Below are positions 1-6,529 of a stretch of 8,406 bases of DNA, piece by piece. Under the pieces are notes generated by a model. That model had not been told where the DNA came from and ran no database searches. It saw only the letters and a list, made by a program, of their open reading frames with translations. The DNA is from Faecalibacterium prausnitzii (GTDB lineage: Bacteria > Bacillota > Clostridia > Oscillospirales > Ruminococcaceae): contig DCCL01000190.1 in NCBI GenBank assembly GCA_002313795.1, forward strand, positions 1 to 8,406, in the 5' to 3' direction. The stretch's first letter is position 1. Each line of letters opens with the position of its first letter. The translations under genes and the position numbers were made by a program.

Positions 1-27
1 GAGCAACCACCCGCATCTCCCCCATAA
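1..27 (+). CDS. Possible C-terminal tail of the upstream gene (partial)
   Basis: Frame 1 reads Glu-Gln-Pro-Pro-Ala-Ser-Pro-Pro and then TAA at 25-27. A short Pro-rich end would suit the tail of a penicillin-binding protein of the FtsI/SpoVD type, which often precedes murE or murF in dcw clusters, but eight codons cannot identify a gene. Frame 3 also meets a stop in this stretch (TGA at 30-32), while frame 2 stays open into murF, so the frame 1 choice rests on the neat stop just before the murF ribosome binding site. Confidence 0.3.
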   Translation, partial: EQPPASPP

Positions 28-37
28 AATGATAAAA

Positions 38-41
38 GAGG
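38..41 (+). promoter_or_regulatory. Ribosome binding site that decides the murF start
   Basis: The only Shine-Dalgarno-like string before murF is GAGG (AGAGG at 37-41). It lies 3 bases before the ATG at 45 and 9 bases before the in-frame ATG at 51. The second spacing is normal and the first is too tight, so the ATG at 51 is preferred. Confidence 0.55.
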
Positions 42-50
42 AAAATGATT

Positions 51-1424
51 ATGGAAAATATCGCAGCCAAACTGCTTTTAAAGGGCCTTGCCCCCGAGGG
101 CTTTGCCGATAGCCAGCCCATCGGTCTTGTCACCACCGACAGCCGTGAGGTCTGCCCCGGGTGCGTCTTCGTGGCTTTCCCGGGAGAGCGCTTTGACGGC
201 CATAACTTCGCCGCCAAGGCGCTGGAAGAGGGCGCAGCCTATGTGGTGCTCAACCACCCGGTGGAGGGCGTCCCGGCGGAAAAAGCCATCCTCTGCCCGG
301 ACAGTTACCATGCCATGATGGTCATGGGTGCAAATTACCGCAGCCAGTACCACCCCAAGGTGGTGGGTGTCACCGGCAGTGTGGGCAAGACCACCACCAA
401 GCAGATGACCTACGCCGCCATTGCGGGCTTTGGCAATACCATCAAGACCGAGGGCAACCAGAACAATGAACTGGGCCTGCCCCGTACTATGTTCCGCATC
501 GGGAAGGATACCGAATATGCTGTGGTGGAGATGGGCATGAGCCACGCAGGCGAAATCGAGCGTCTGGCAAAATGCGCCCGCCCGGATGTGGGCATCATCA
601 CCTGTATCGGTGTGTCCCATATCGGCAATCTGGGCAGTCAGGAGAATATCTGTAAGGCCAAGCTGGAGATCTGCGCCGGTCTGCCCGAGGGCGCGCCCCT
701 CGTGCTCAACGGCGATGACCCCTTCCTGCGCAGGGCGGCTCTGCCGGGCCATGTCCGCCCGGTGTGGTTCAGCATCGGGGATGAGGGGGCAGATGTCTGC
801 GCTCTGGATGTCCGGCAGGAGGGAGATGGGATGGCCTTTACTCTCTGCGATAAGGCCGCAGGCCGCTATGAGGTGAGCATCCCGGCCATGGGCCGCCACA
901 ATGTGGCCAATGCACTGGCCGCTTACGCCGCCGCCACCCGCCTTGGCCTTGACCCGAAGGGGGTCATTGACGGCCTGGCTGATTTTGAGCAGACCGGTAT
1001 GCGTCAGCACGTCGTTCATGCCGGTGGCATGGATGTCATTGAGGACTGCTACAACGCCAACCCCGACAGCATGAAGGCAGCGTTGGCCATGTTCCGGGAG
1101 TACCCCTGCAAACGCCGGTTCGCGCTGTTGGGCGATATGCTGGAACTGGGCGAGATGAGCATTCCTGCACATGAGGAACTGGGCCGTCAGGCTGCGGCGG
1201 CCGGGCTGGACGGCCTCGTCACCTATGGCCCCGAAACTGCCCGGACGGCAGAGAGCGCAAAGGCTGCAGGCCTTGCGGATGTCGTCCATGCAGCAACCTA
1301 TGAAGAAGCCGCCGATGCCCTGCTGGCCCGGATGGCTCCTGGAGATGCCCTGCTGGTAAAGGCCAGCCGGGGCATGGCACTGGAAAAAGTGCTGGCCCTG
1401 TTTTATCCTGCCTGCAAAAAGTAA
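51..1424 (+). CDS. murF: UDP-N-acetylmuramoyl-tripeptide--D-alanyl-D-alanine ligase (MurF)
   Basis: MurF is the ATP-dependent cytoplasmic ligase that adds D-Ala-D-Ala to UDP-MurNAc-tripeptide, giving the pentapeptide precursor. From the ATG at 51 it has 457 residues, the usual family length. All three Mur-ligase domains are visible. The N-terminal domain binds the UDP-sugar (about 1-102). The central ATPase domain has the P-loop GVTGSVGKTTTK at 106-117, EGNQNNELG at 134-142, EMGMSH at 160-165, HIGNLGS at 190-196 and a KAKLE segment near 202-206 that should carry the carbamylated Lys. GRHNVANA at 281-288 leads into the C-terminal domain. The MurF-typical DCYNANPDSM lies at 332-341, LLGDMLELGE at 359-368 and KASRGM near 437-442. 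The Asn-rich DCYNANPDSM string separates it from MurC, MurD and MurE. An in-frame ATG at 45 is the alternative start. It is 21 bases upstream of the mraY-like gene and probably shares its transcript. No catalytic motif is missing. Confidence 0.96.
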   Translation: MENIAAKLLLKGLAPEGFADSQPIGLVTTDSREVCPGCVFVAFPGERFDGHNFAAKALEEGAAYVVLNHPVEGVPAEKAILCPDSYHAMMVMGANYRSQYHPKVVGVTGSVGKTTTKQMTYAAIAGFGNTIKTEGNQNNELGLPRTMFRIGKDTEYAVVEMGMSHAGEIERLAKCARPDVGIITCIGVSHIGNLGSQENICKAKLEICAGLPEGAPLVLNGDDPFLRRAALPGHVRPVWFSIGDEGADVCALDVRQEGDGMAFTLCDKAAGRYEVSIPAMGRHNVANALAAYAAATRLGLDPKGVIDGLADFEQTGMRQHVVHAGGMDVIEDCYNANPDSMKAALAMFREYPCKRRFALLGDMLELGEMSIPAHEELGRQAAAAGLDGLVTYGPETARTAESAKAAGLADVVHAATYEEAADALLARMAPGDALLVKASRGMALEKVLALFYPACKK

Positions 1425-1445
1425 ACTATTTCTTGGAGTATCGTT

Positions 1446-2453
1446 ATGATTCGTTTTGCCTTGATCGTCGCCTCGACACTGGGGTTCTTCCTCACGGCGG
1501 CGCTCGGGAATCTTATGACCCCGCTGCTGAGTGCCTTCCGGACGGAGCAGCGCCCGCCGGATGACCGGCAGGAACAGCCTGCCCAGGAGCCGCCTACCAT
1601 GGGTGGGCTCTGCCTGATGGTGGGCACGCTGGCGGCTGTGGGTGTGGGCTGGACTGCGGCCTGTGTGGCACAGCCTGACCTGCTGGGAGCAGAGAACCTG
1701 CTCACCACACGGCTCCTCATCGCCCTGTTCGGCTCCCTCTGCTTTGGTGCAGTGGGGCTGGCCGATGACCTGTTCCGGCTGCGGCACCATTCGCCGCTGG
1801 GGCTCCGCCGTCCGGTGCGGCTGGGGCTGGAAGCGGCCTCCGGCAGTGTGGTGCTCCTGCTGCTGGGGCTGAACCACTGCCTGCCCACCGGCCTGACCCT
1901 GCCGTATTTCGGCTACTGCTCTTTGGGGCCGCTGGCTCCGGTGGTCTGGCTGTTTTTGCTGGTGGCGCTGGCGGAGAGCGTCCGCGTCGCCGATGGGATG
2001 GACGGTACGGTCTGCGGCTGCGCTTTTATTGCCATGCTGGGGCTGATGTCTGCCATGACCATTCTGGGCTGGTTCCCGCTGGGAGTGCTCCCGGCGGCAT
2101 TGGCCGGCGGGCTGATGGCCTTTCTGCTCTGGAACTTCTACCCCGCAAAGCTCCGCCCCGGCGCCGTGGGCAGCCTGTTTCTGGCCGGTGCGCTGGGCTG
2201 TGTGCCCCTGAGCATCGGCTGGCCCGGCCTGACAGTCCCTCTCTGCCTGCCCTACTGGCTGGAGGGCGGGATGGTGGCGCTGCAGATCCTCGTCTGGCGC
2301 TTTTCCCACGGGCGGCGGCAGCTGTTCGGCACAGCGCCGCTCCACCGCTGGCTGGAAAAGCGGGGATATCATCCTGTGAATATCTTTTATATCTTTGGGG
2401 TGCTGGCTCTGCTGGGCACGGTGCTGACGCTTCAGGCCGTGCGTGTCAGCTGA
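1446..2453 (+). CDS. MraY-like membrane protein lacking key catalytic residues
   Basis: This 335-residue polytopic membrane protein of the glycosyltransferase-4/MraY family (about nine or ten hydrophobic segments) sits where mraY is expected. True MraY transfers phospho-MurNAc-pentapeptide to undecaprenyl phosphate to make lipid I. The homology is clear: PTMGG at 50-54, GLADD at 104-108 (both Asp kept), VADGMDG at 181-187, YPA at 232-234, GS at 242-243 and APLH at 297-300, all in the correct order and spacing. Most catalytic positions are changed. The conserved MGDxGS reads PGAVGS at 238-243, so the third catalytic Asp is Ala240. NLTDG reads RVADG at 180-184, HHH reads H-R-W at 300-302, the conserved Lys after the DD motif is Arg125, and the His and Lys before GTPTMGG are absent, with EPPTMGG in their place. 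The frame is intact, and GGAG at 1435-1438 lies 7 bases before the ATG. It may be a non-catalytic paralogue, an enzyme with altered chemistry or substrate, or a very divergent MraY. I would not assume lipid I synthase activity. Confidence 0.8.
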   Translation: MIRFALIVASTLGFFLTAALGNLMTPLLSAFRTEQRPPDDRQEQPAQEPPTMGGLCLMVGTLAAVGVGWTAACVAQPDLLGAENLLTTRLLIALFGSLCFGAVGLADDLFRLRHHSPLGLRRPVRLGLEAASGSVVLLLLGLNHCLPTGLTLPYFGYCSLGPLAPVVWLFLLVALAESVRVADGMDGTVCGCAFIAMLGLMSAMTILGWFPLGVLPAALAGGLMAFLLWNFYPAKLRPGAVGSLFLAGALGCVPLSIGWPGLTVPLCLPYWLEGGMVALQILVWRFSHGRRQLFGTAPLHRWLEKRGYHPVNIFYIFGVLALLGTVLTLQAVRVS

Positions 2454-2480
2454 ACCAGACCCATAGAAGGAGGGAGACGG

Positions 2481-3773
2481 ATGGCGACCATCCAACGAAA
2501 AAAAGAAGGCCCCATCTTGATACTGGAAAAGAATCAGGGGCCGTGGTCCAAGGTGCTCATCAACTGGCTGGCGACGCTGGCCGTTATCATCGTGTTCGGG
2601 CTCATCATGCTGTTCAGTGCCAGCTACACGACCGGTTATATCCGGAGAGGAAACAGCCTGTATTACATCAAGGACCAGCTGAAGAGCCTTGGCTGCGGAC
2701 TGGCTGCGATGTATGTGTTCAGCCGCCTGAATATGCGCTTCCTGCGCAAGCTGGTGGGGCCGGGTTATGTCGTCACCATCCTGATGCTCATCGCGGTGCT
2801 GTTCAGCACCCCCATCAATGGCTGCAAACGCTGGCTGGACCTGGGCATCAGCATTCAGGTGTCGGAGATCGCAAAACTTGAGATGATCCTGCTCACGGCC
2901 CACCTGGCCGCAAAGACCCCGCATCTGGAAAAGCTTGACCCCAACTCCAAACGCCGTCCGCCGGTGGGCGCATGGCTCCATCAGCGGCTCGTGCGGGAGC
3001 TCATCGTTCCGCTGCTGCCCCTCATCCCGGTCCTTGTCCTGCTGCTGCTGGAACCCCATATGTCCGGCATCGTGCTGACTACCGCCATTGTGGGCACCAT
3101 CCTCATGCTGGGCGGCAGCGGCGGTGCCATCACCTGGGTGGGAGCGGGCATCGGCATCTACCTGCTCCGCACCCTGCTGGAACATGTGGATTCCATCCCC
3201 TACTTACAGGACCGTCTCGACGGCTGGACGAAAGACCTCAGCAAGATGACCGACCAGACACTGCAGAGCCTTTACGCCATCGGCTCAGGCGGCGTCACCG
3301 GTCTGGGCCTTGGCAACAGCATCGAGAAACAGCTCTGGCTCCCCGAGAGCACCAACGACTTCATCTTCAGCGTGGTGTGTGAGGAGCTGGGCTTTGTGGG
3401 GGCGCTGGTGGTCATCCTGCTCTTCGTGCTCTTCATCGTGCAGGGACTGTGGCTGGCTTTCCACGCCGAGAACCGGTTCTCTACGCTGGTGGGCATCGGC
3501 ATCATGGCGCAGATCGCCTGGCAGGTGTTCTGCAACATCGCCGTCGTCACCAATACCCTGCCCAACACCGGCATTTCGCTGCCCTTCTTCTCCTCCGGTG
3601 GTTCGAGCCTCGTTCTGCTGCTGGCGGAGATGGGCGTTATGGTGAACATCGGCCGGAGCGGGGAGCGCGCCCGGATGGAGCGGGAAAACGCCAGAGCCCT
3701 GCGGGAGCGGGAAAAGGCCAAAGCCGATAATACCATCGCATTCCGGCCCACCCGTCCCGGAACAGAATATTGA
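2481..3773 (+). CDS. ftsW: FtsW-type SEDS peptidoglycan glycosyltransferase
   Basis: FtsW is the SEDS-family enzyme that polymerises lipid II into glycan strands at the division site, working with a class B penicillin-binding protein. The 430-residue product has about ten membrane segments, beginning near residues 27-46. SEDS landmarks are NGCKRWL at 113-119, a QVSEIAK segment at 126-132 (usually QPSE), LEPHMSG at 190-196 (usually a PDxGT-type motif), AIGSGG...GLGLGNS at 266-280, and TNDFIF at 291-296 with Asp293 matching the catalytic Asp of FtsW/RodA. CEELGFVG follows at 300-307 and PNTGISLPFFSSGGSS at 361-376. A loop of about 30 polar residues (145-172) lies between membrane segments. The C-terminal tail (about 393-430) is highly charged, probably cytoplasmic and possibly helical. 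RodA or SpoVE would be alternative names; placement between mraY-like and murG favours the divisome role. AAGGAGG at 2467-2473 lies 7 bases before the ATG. Confidence 0.92.
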   Translation: MATIQRKKEGPILILEKNQGPWSKVLINWLATLAVIIVFGLIMLFSASYTTGYIRRGNSLYYIKDQLKSLGCGLAAMYVFSRLNMRFLRKLVGPGYVVTILMLIAVLFSTPINGCKRWLDLGISIQVSEIAKLEMILLTAHLAAKTPHLEKLDPNSKRRPPVGAWLHQRLVRELIVPLLPLIPVLVLLLLEPHMSGIVLTTAIVGTILMLGGSGGAITWVGAGIGIYLLRTLLEHVDSIPYLQDRLDGWTKDLSKMTDQTLQSLYAIGSGGVTGLGLGNSIEKQLWLPESTNDFIFSVVCEELGFVGALVVILLFVLFIVQGLWLAFHAENRFSTLVGIGIMAQIAWQVFCNIAVVTNTLPNTGISLPFFSSGGSSLVLLLAEMGVMVNIGRSGERARMERENARALREREKAKADNTIAFRPTRPGTEY

Positions 3774-3791
3774 TATCAGGAGGAAACTGTC

Positions 3792-4919
3792 ATGCGTGTA
3801 CTCATTGCAGCCGGCGGCACTGCCGGACACATCAACCCGGCACTGGCCATCGCCGGAGCCATCAAGAAAGCCGACCCCTCTGCTGAGATCCACTTTGCAG
3901 GCCGGAAGGAAGGGATGGAATATCGTCTGGTGACGCAGGCGGGCTACCCCTTCCATCATATTGAGATCACCGGCTTCCAGCGGAAGCTCTCACTGAACAA
4001 CATCCGGCGGAACATCATCACCCTCTGGAATCTGGCCCTCTCCGGCCCCAAGGCAAAGGCCATGATGAAGGAAGTGCGGCCTGACCTCGTCATCGGCTGC
4101 GGCGGCTACGTCTCCGGCCCGGTGGTACGCTGCGCCGCAAAGCGGGGCATCAAGACCGCCATCCATGAGCAGAACGCATTCCCCGGCGTGACCAACAAGC
4201 TGCTGGCCCCGGATGTGGATATCGTGTTTGCCGCTGTGCCTGCCGCAGTGGAGAAACTGGGGGCTCCCGAAAAAACACAGGTCGTGGGCAACCCCGTGCG
4301 GCCTGAGGTGTTTGAACAGGCCAAAAACCGGGACGCCATCCGGGCAGAGCTGGGAGCAGGAGACCGCACGGTCATCCTCTCCTTCGGCGGCAGTCTGGGT
4401 GCCCGCCGGGTCAATGAAGTGGTGGCCGACCTCTGCGCCTGGGAGCAGAAGGAGCACAAGCCCGTGCTCCACATCCACGCCACCGGTCAGTACGGCGTGG
4501 AGCTGTTCCAGAACCTCGAGAAAGAAAAGGGCTTCGCCCCCGGCGAGAGCCTTGTGGTCAAAGAATACATCAACAATATGCCGGAACTGCTGGCCGCAGC
4601 CGACCTGGTCATCAGCCGTGCCGGTGCCCTGACGCTGGCCGAACTGGAAGCCGAGGGCCGGGCCGCTGTGCTCATCCCCAGCCCCAATGTGGCAGAGAAC
4701 CATCAGTATTACAACGCCATGGAGCTGCAGAAGGCCGGTGCCGCTGTGGTCATCGAAGAGAAAGACCTGACCGGCGAGAAGCTCATCTCCACCGTTTCCG
4801 GCCTGCTGGCAGAGCCGGGCAAGCTGGTAGCCATGGGCAAGAACGCCCGCACCCTCTCGGTGGATGACAGCCTTGACCGCATTGCAGATGCCCTGCTCAA
4901 ACTGGTCAAGACTCCGTGA
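3792..4919 (+). CDS. murG: MurG: lipid I N-acetylglucosaminyltransferase
   Basis: MurG is a peripheral enzyme on the inner face of the membrane that adds GlcNAc from UDP-GlcNAc to lipid I to form lipid II. The 375-residue protein has the normal length and the two-Rossmann-domain GT-B layout. In the N-terminal domain are the glycine-rich loop GGTAGH at 8-13 (GGTGGH in most homologues, so the second-loop Gly is Ala11), GGYVSGP at 104-110, and HEQNAFPGVTNK at 125-136. In the C-terminal domain are GNPVR at 166-170, GGSLGA at 199-204, SRAGALTLAEL at 275-285, LIPSP at 294-298 and NHQYYNA at 303-309. The region from 275 to 309 binds UDP-GlcNAc in characterised MurG proteins. A perfect AGGAGG at 3778-3783 lies 8 bases before the ATG, and the gene begins 18 bases after ftsW, so the two are probably co-transcribed. 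I see no missing catalytic residue. Confidence 0.96.
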   Translation: MRVLIAAGGTAGHINPALAIAGAIKKADPSAEIHFAGRKEGMEYRLVTQAGYPFHHIEITGFQRKLSLNNIRRNIITLWNLALSGPKAKAMMKEVRPDLVIGCGGYVSGPVVRCAAKRGIKTAIHEQNAFPGVTNKLLAPDVDIVFAAVPAAVEKLGAPEKTQVVGNPVRPEVFEQAKNRDAIRAELGAGDRTVILSFGGSLGARRVNEVVADLCAWEQKEHKPVLHIHATGQYGVELFQNLEKEKGFAPGESLVVKEYINNMPELLAAADLVISRAGALTLAELEAEGRAAVLIPSPNVAENHQYYNAMELQKAGAAVVIEEKDLTGEKLISTVSGLLAEPGKLVAMGKNARTLSVDDSLDRIADALLKLVKTP

Positions 4920-4948
4920 TTGATTCCGGGATGGTCTTGTGATAAAAT
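4920..4948 (+). promoter_or_regulatory. Candidate internal sigma-A promoter before ftsQ
   Basis: Directly after the murG stop codon, TTGATT (4920-4925) resembles a -35 box. Exactly 17 bases later TAAAAT (4943-4948) matches the TATAAT -10 consensus at five of six positions. TG at 4940-4941 is in the extended -10 position. Transcription would start near 4955 and give a leader of about 33 bases before the ftsQ ATG. The 68-base gap holding it is the largest in the gene run. This is pattern matching only; no transcript data were available. Confidence 0.5.
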
Positions 4949-4970
4949 CAGACCGGATAAAAAAGCAGGA

Positions 4971-4976
4971 AGGAGG
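4971..4976 (+). promoter_or_regulatory. Ribosome binding site of ftsQ, long spacing
   Basis: AGGAGG is perfect but lies 11 bases before the ATG at 4988, longer than the 7-8 bases of the three genes upstream. There is no ATG, GTG or TTG in the ftsQ frame between it and 4988, so the assigned start still looks right. Confidence 0.7.
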
Positions 4977-4987
4977 CGACACCGGCC

Positions 4988-6514
4988 ATGCAGCAGAATC
5001 AGAACGGCCCCCGCCGCCCCGGGCAGAACAATACCCGGCGCAGCCAGAGCGGTAGCCGCAAAGCCTACGACTGGACAAAAGACCGGAGTCCCTCCGGCAG
5101 CAGCCGAAACCGCCGCCCTCAGGGAGGCTATCAGGGACAGGTGCTGGATTTCTCCGGCAGCAGCCGCTCCGGCTCAGGACAGGGCCAGCGGCCCCGCCGC
5201 CCGGACAACAGCATCCAGTTCCCTCAGCAGCCCCGCCGCCCGACCAACCCGAACCGGCCTTACAGCACGGAATACCGGCAGGATCGGCACCCCTCGGGCC
5301 AGCGGCCCCGGCAGAACACGACGGTCTACCCGGGCAATGCCCGCCCCCGGAATGGGCAGGCGAACCGCCCCGGGCAGAACCGGCGGCAGCAGAATGGACG
5401 CTACCGGCCCACGGAAGCAAATCTCCGCAGCCCCGCCCGGCGGGAGGGCAGAAAAAAGCGCCGCCTGACCCGGAAAGCCATCCGCCGACGGAGGGCCATC
5501 CGCCGTCTGACCGCGCTGGGCCTGCTGTTCTGTGTCATCGGGATAGGCGTCTACCTCACCGTCACCATGCTGTTCAAGATCAACACGCTGGAAGTGGTGG
5601 CTGATGGAAAAGTCGTGGATGAGATCGGCGGCTATTCCAGCTCCGAGATCCTCACGGCACTGGGCATTCAGGCGGAACAGAACATCTTCAGCTTTGACCC
5701 GTCGCAGAAAGCCGCAGAGCTGGAAAAAGAGTTTCCCATGCTGGAAAACATCCGGGTGGAACGGGACTATCCAAACACGGTGGCCGTGAAGGTCAGCGCG
5801 GCTACTCCGGCCTATGCCATGCAGACTTCGGACGGCTGGCTGAGCCTTTCAGCAGGGTTGAAGATTCTGGATAAGGATTCGGCGCAGCCGGAACTGCCCG
5901 TTCTTTACGGCGGCGACCCGGTCTCTACTACCCCTGGCGCCCAGCTGGAATATGAGCTGCCGGCGGCATCGAGCAGTGCATCTTCGGACAGCGCCGCATC
6001 CGCCGCGTCCAGTGAAGCGGAGGTGCAGACCGACAAACGGCTGGAATCCCTCAATACACTGCTGACTGCATTGGAAAGTAGCGGACTGGGAGCCGATGTC
6101 ACCCGCATCGAATTTGAAGACCCCGAGCAGATGGCATTCCTCTATCAGGGCCGCATCAGCGTGCTGCTGGGCACCCTGAACGAGCTGGATTACAAACTCC
6201 GGCTGGCAAAATATGTCCTGCTCAATGAGGACGGCAAGGGCTGTTCGGAGACCGATACCGGCATGCTGGACCTGAGCCACCTCAGCGCGTCTACCACTCG
6301 GAAGTTCCGCTTTGCACAGGGCGAGCCGACCCTGCCTTCGGGCTATACGGCCCCGGCCGTCTCGGACGCCCCGGCGGACTCCACCGACACTGCGGATGCA
6401 GCCGCAGAACCTGATGCAGCAAATACTGCTGCGGCAGACACCGATACCGGCACAGCGGACGCAGACCCCGCGCCCGCAGAAGAACCCACTGCCACAGCGG
6501 CAGTACAGCAATAA
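4988..6514 (+). CDS. ftsQ: FtsQ/DivIB division protein with long basic arm and acidic tail
   Basis: FtsQ (DivIB in Gram-positive bacteria) is a single-pass membrane protein that, with DivIC/FtsB and FtsL, links the early divisome to activation of septal wall synthesis. The 508-residue product is far longer than the roughly 260-280 residues common in the family. Residues 1-173 form a low-complexity cytoplasmic arm with about 40 Arg and only about eight acidic residues, plus many Pro, Gln, Asn and Gly, ending in a strongly basic stop (155-173). One membrane helix follows at about 175-196. A POTRA domain spans about 197-268 (INTLEVV..., GIQAEQNIFSFD, VERDYPNTVAVKV), and a FtsQ/DivIB beta domain about 270-442. 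The beta domain is interrupted at about 327-345 by a Ser/Ala-rich insert. Residues 456-508 form an Ala/Asp/Thr/Pro tail with 12 acidic and no basic residues. The family call rests on the helix-POTRA-beta order, the POTRA motifs and position after murG. Confidence 0.88.
   Translation: MQQNQNGPRRPGQNNTRRSQSGSRKAYDWTKDRSPSGSSRNRRPQGGYQGQVLDFSGSSRSGSGQGQRPRRPDNSIQFPQQPRRPTNPNRPYSTEYRQDRHPSGQRPRQNTTVYPGNARPRNGQANRPGQNRRQQNGRYRPTEANLRSPARREGRKKRRLTRKAIRRRRAIRRLTALGLLFCVIGIGVYLTVTMLFKINTLEVVADGKVVDEIGGYSSSEILTALGIQAEQNIFSFDPSQKAAELEKEFPMLENIRVERDYPNTVAVKVSAATPAYAMQTSDGWLSLSAGLKILDKDSAQPELPVLYGGDPVSTTPGAQLEYELPAASSSASSDSAASAASSEAEVQTDKRLESLNTLLTALESSGLGADVTRIEFEDPEQMAFLYQGRISVLLGTLNELDYKLRLAKYVLLNEDGKGCSETDTGMLDLSHLSASTTRKFRFAQGEPTLPSGYTAPAVSDAPADSTDTADAAAEPDAANTAAADTDTGTADADPAPAEEPTATAAVQQ
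5014..5380 (+). repeat. Degenerate in-frame repeats coding the ftsQ basic arm
   Basis: The part of ftsQ coding for the cytoplasmic arm is internally repetitive. A 16-base string, CCGCCCCGGGCAGAAC, occurs identically at 5014-5029 and 5365-5380. A 15-base string, CTCCGGCAGCAGCCG, occurs at 5092-5106 and 5152-5166. Spacings of 351 and 60 bases are multiples of three, so each pair codes the same peptide (an RPGQN core; SGSSR). At the protein level PRRP followed by one or two residues and Asn recurs near residues 8, 69 and 82, with a related RPGQN at 127. Confidence 0.65.
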
Positions 6515-6518
6515 GGAG
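6513..6518 (+). promoter_or_regulatory. Ribosome binding site of murE, overlapping the ftsQ stop
   Basis: AAGGAG begins inside the ftsQ TAA stop (6512-6514). It is only 2 bases from an in-frame TTG at 6521 but 11 bases from the ATG at 6530. The TTG spacing is unworkable, so ATG 6530 is chosen. The overlap suggests that murE translation is coupled to ribosomes finishing ftsQ. Confidence 0.65.
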
Positions 6519-6529
6519 CGTTGCAGACT

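Noticed and set aside
25..30. TAAAAT resembling a -10 box before murF
   Set aside because: No -35-like sequence or TG extension lies at the right distance, and the string includes the stop codon of the probable upstream frame.
1446..2453. Reading the mraY-like gene as a decaying pseudogene
   Set aside because: The frame is complete and of nearly normal length, the ribosome binding site is good, and membrane segments and fold motifs are preserved; only active-site positions differ.
78..3185. Open reading frame of about 1,035 codons on the - strand across murF, mraY-like and ftsW
   Set aside because: It is codon-aligned with the sense genes, so its stops could only arise from sense codons TTA, CTA or TCA, which this GC-rich genome avoids. 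The three sense genes share one frame, which lets the shadow run across gene borders. The translation is low-complexity, rich in His, Gln and Gly, with no known motif.
3990..5420. Open frame of 476 codons on the - strand opposite murG and early ftsQ
   Set aside because: Codon-aligned shadow of murG running into the low-complexity ftsQ region; composition is biased and no domain is recognisable.
4920..5468. Overlapping + strand frame beginning at TTG 4920
   Set aside because: It lies in another frame of the repetitive, GC-rich start of ftsQ, gives a Pro/Ala/Arg-rich product, has no ribosome binding site, and would start on the candidate -35 box.
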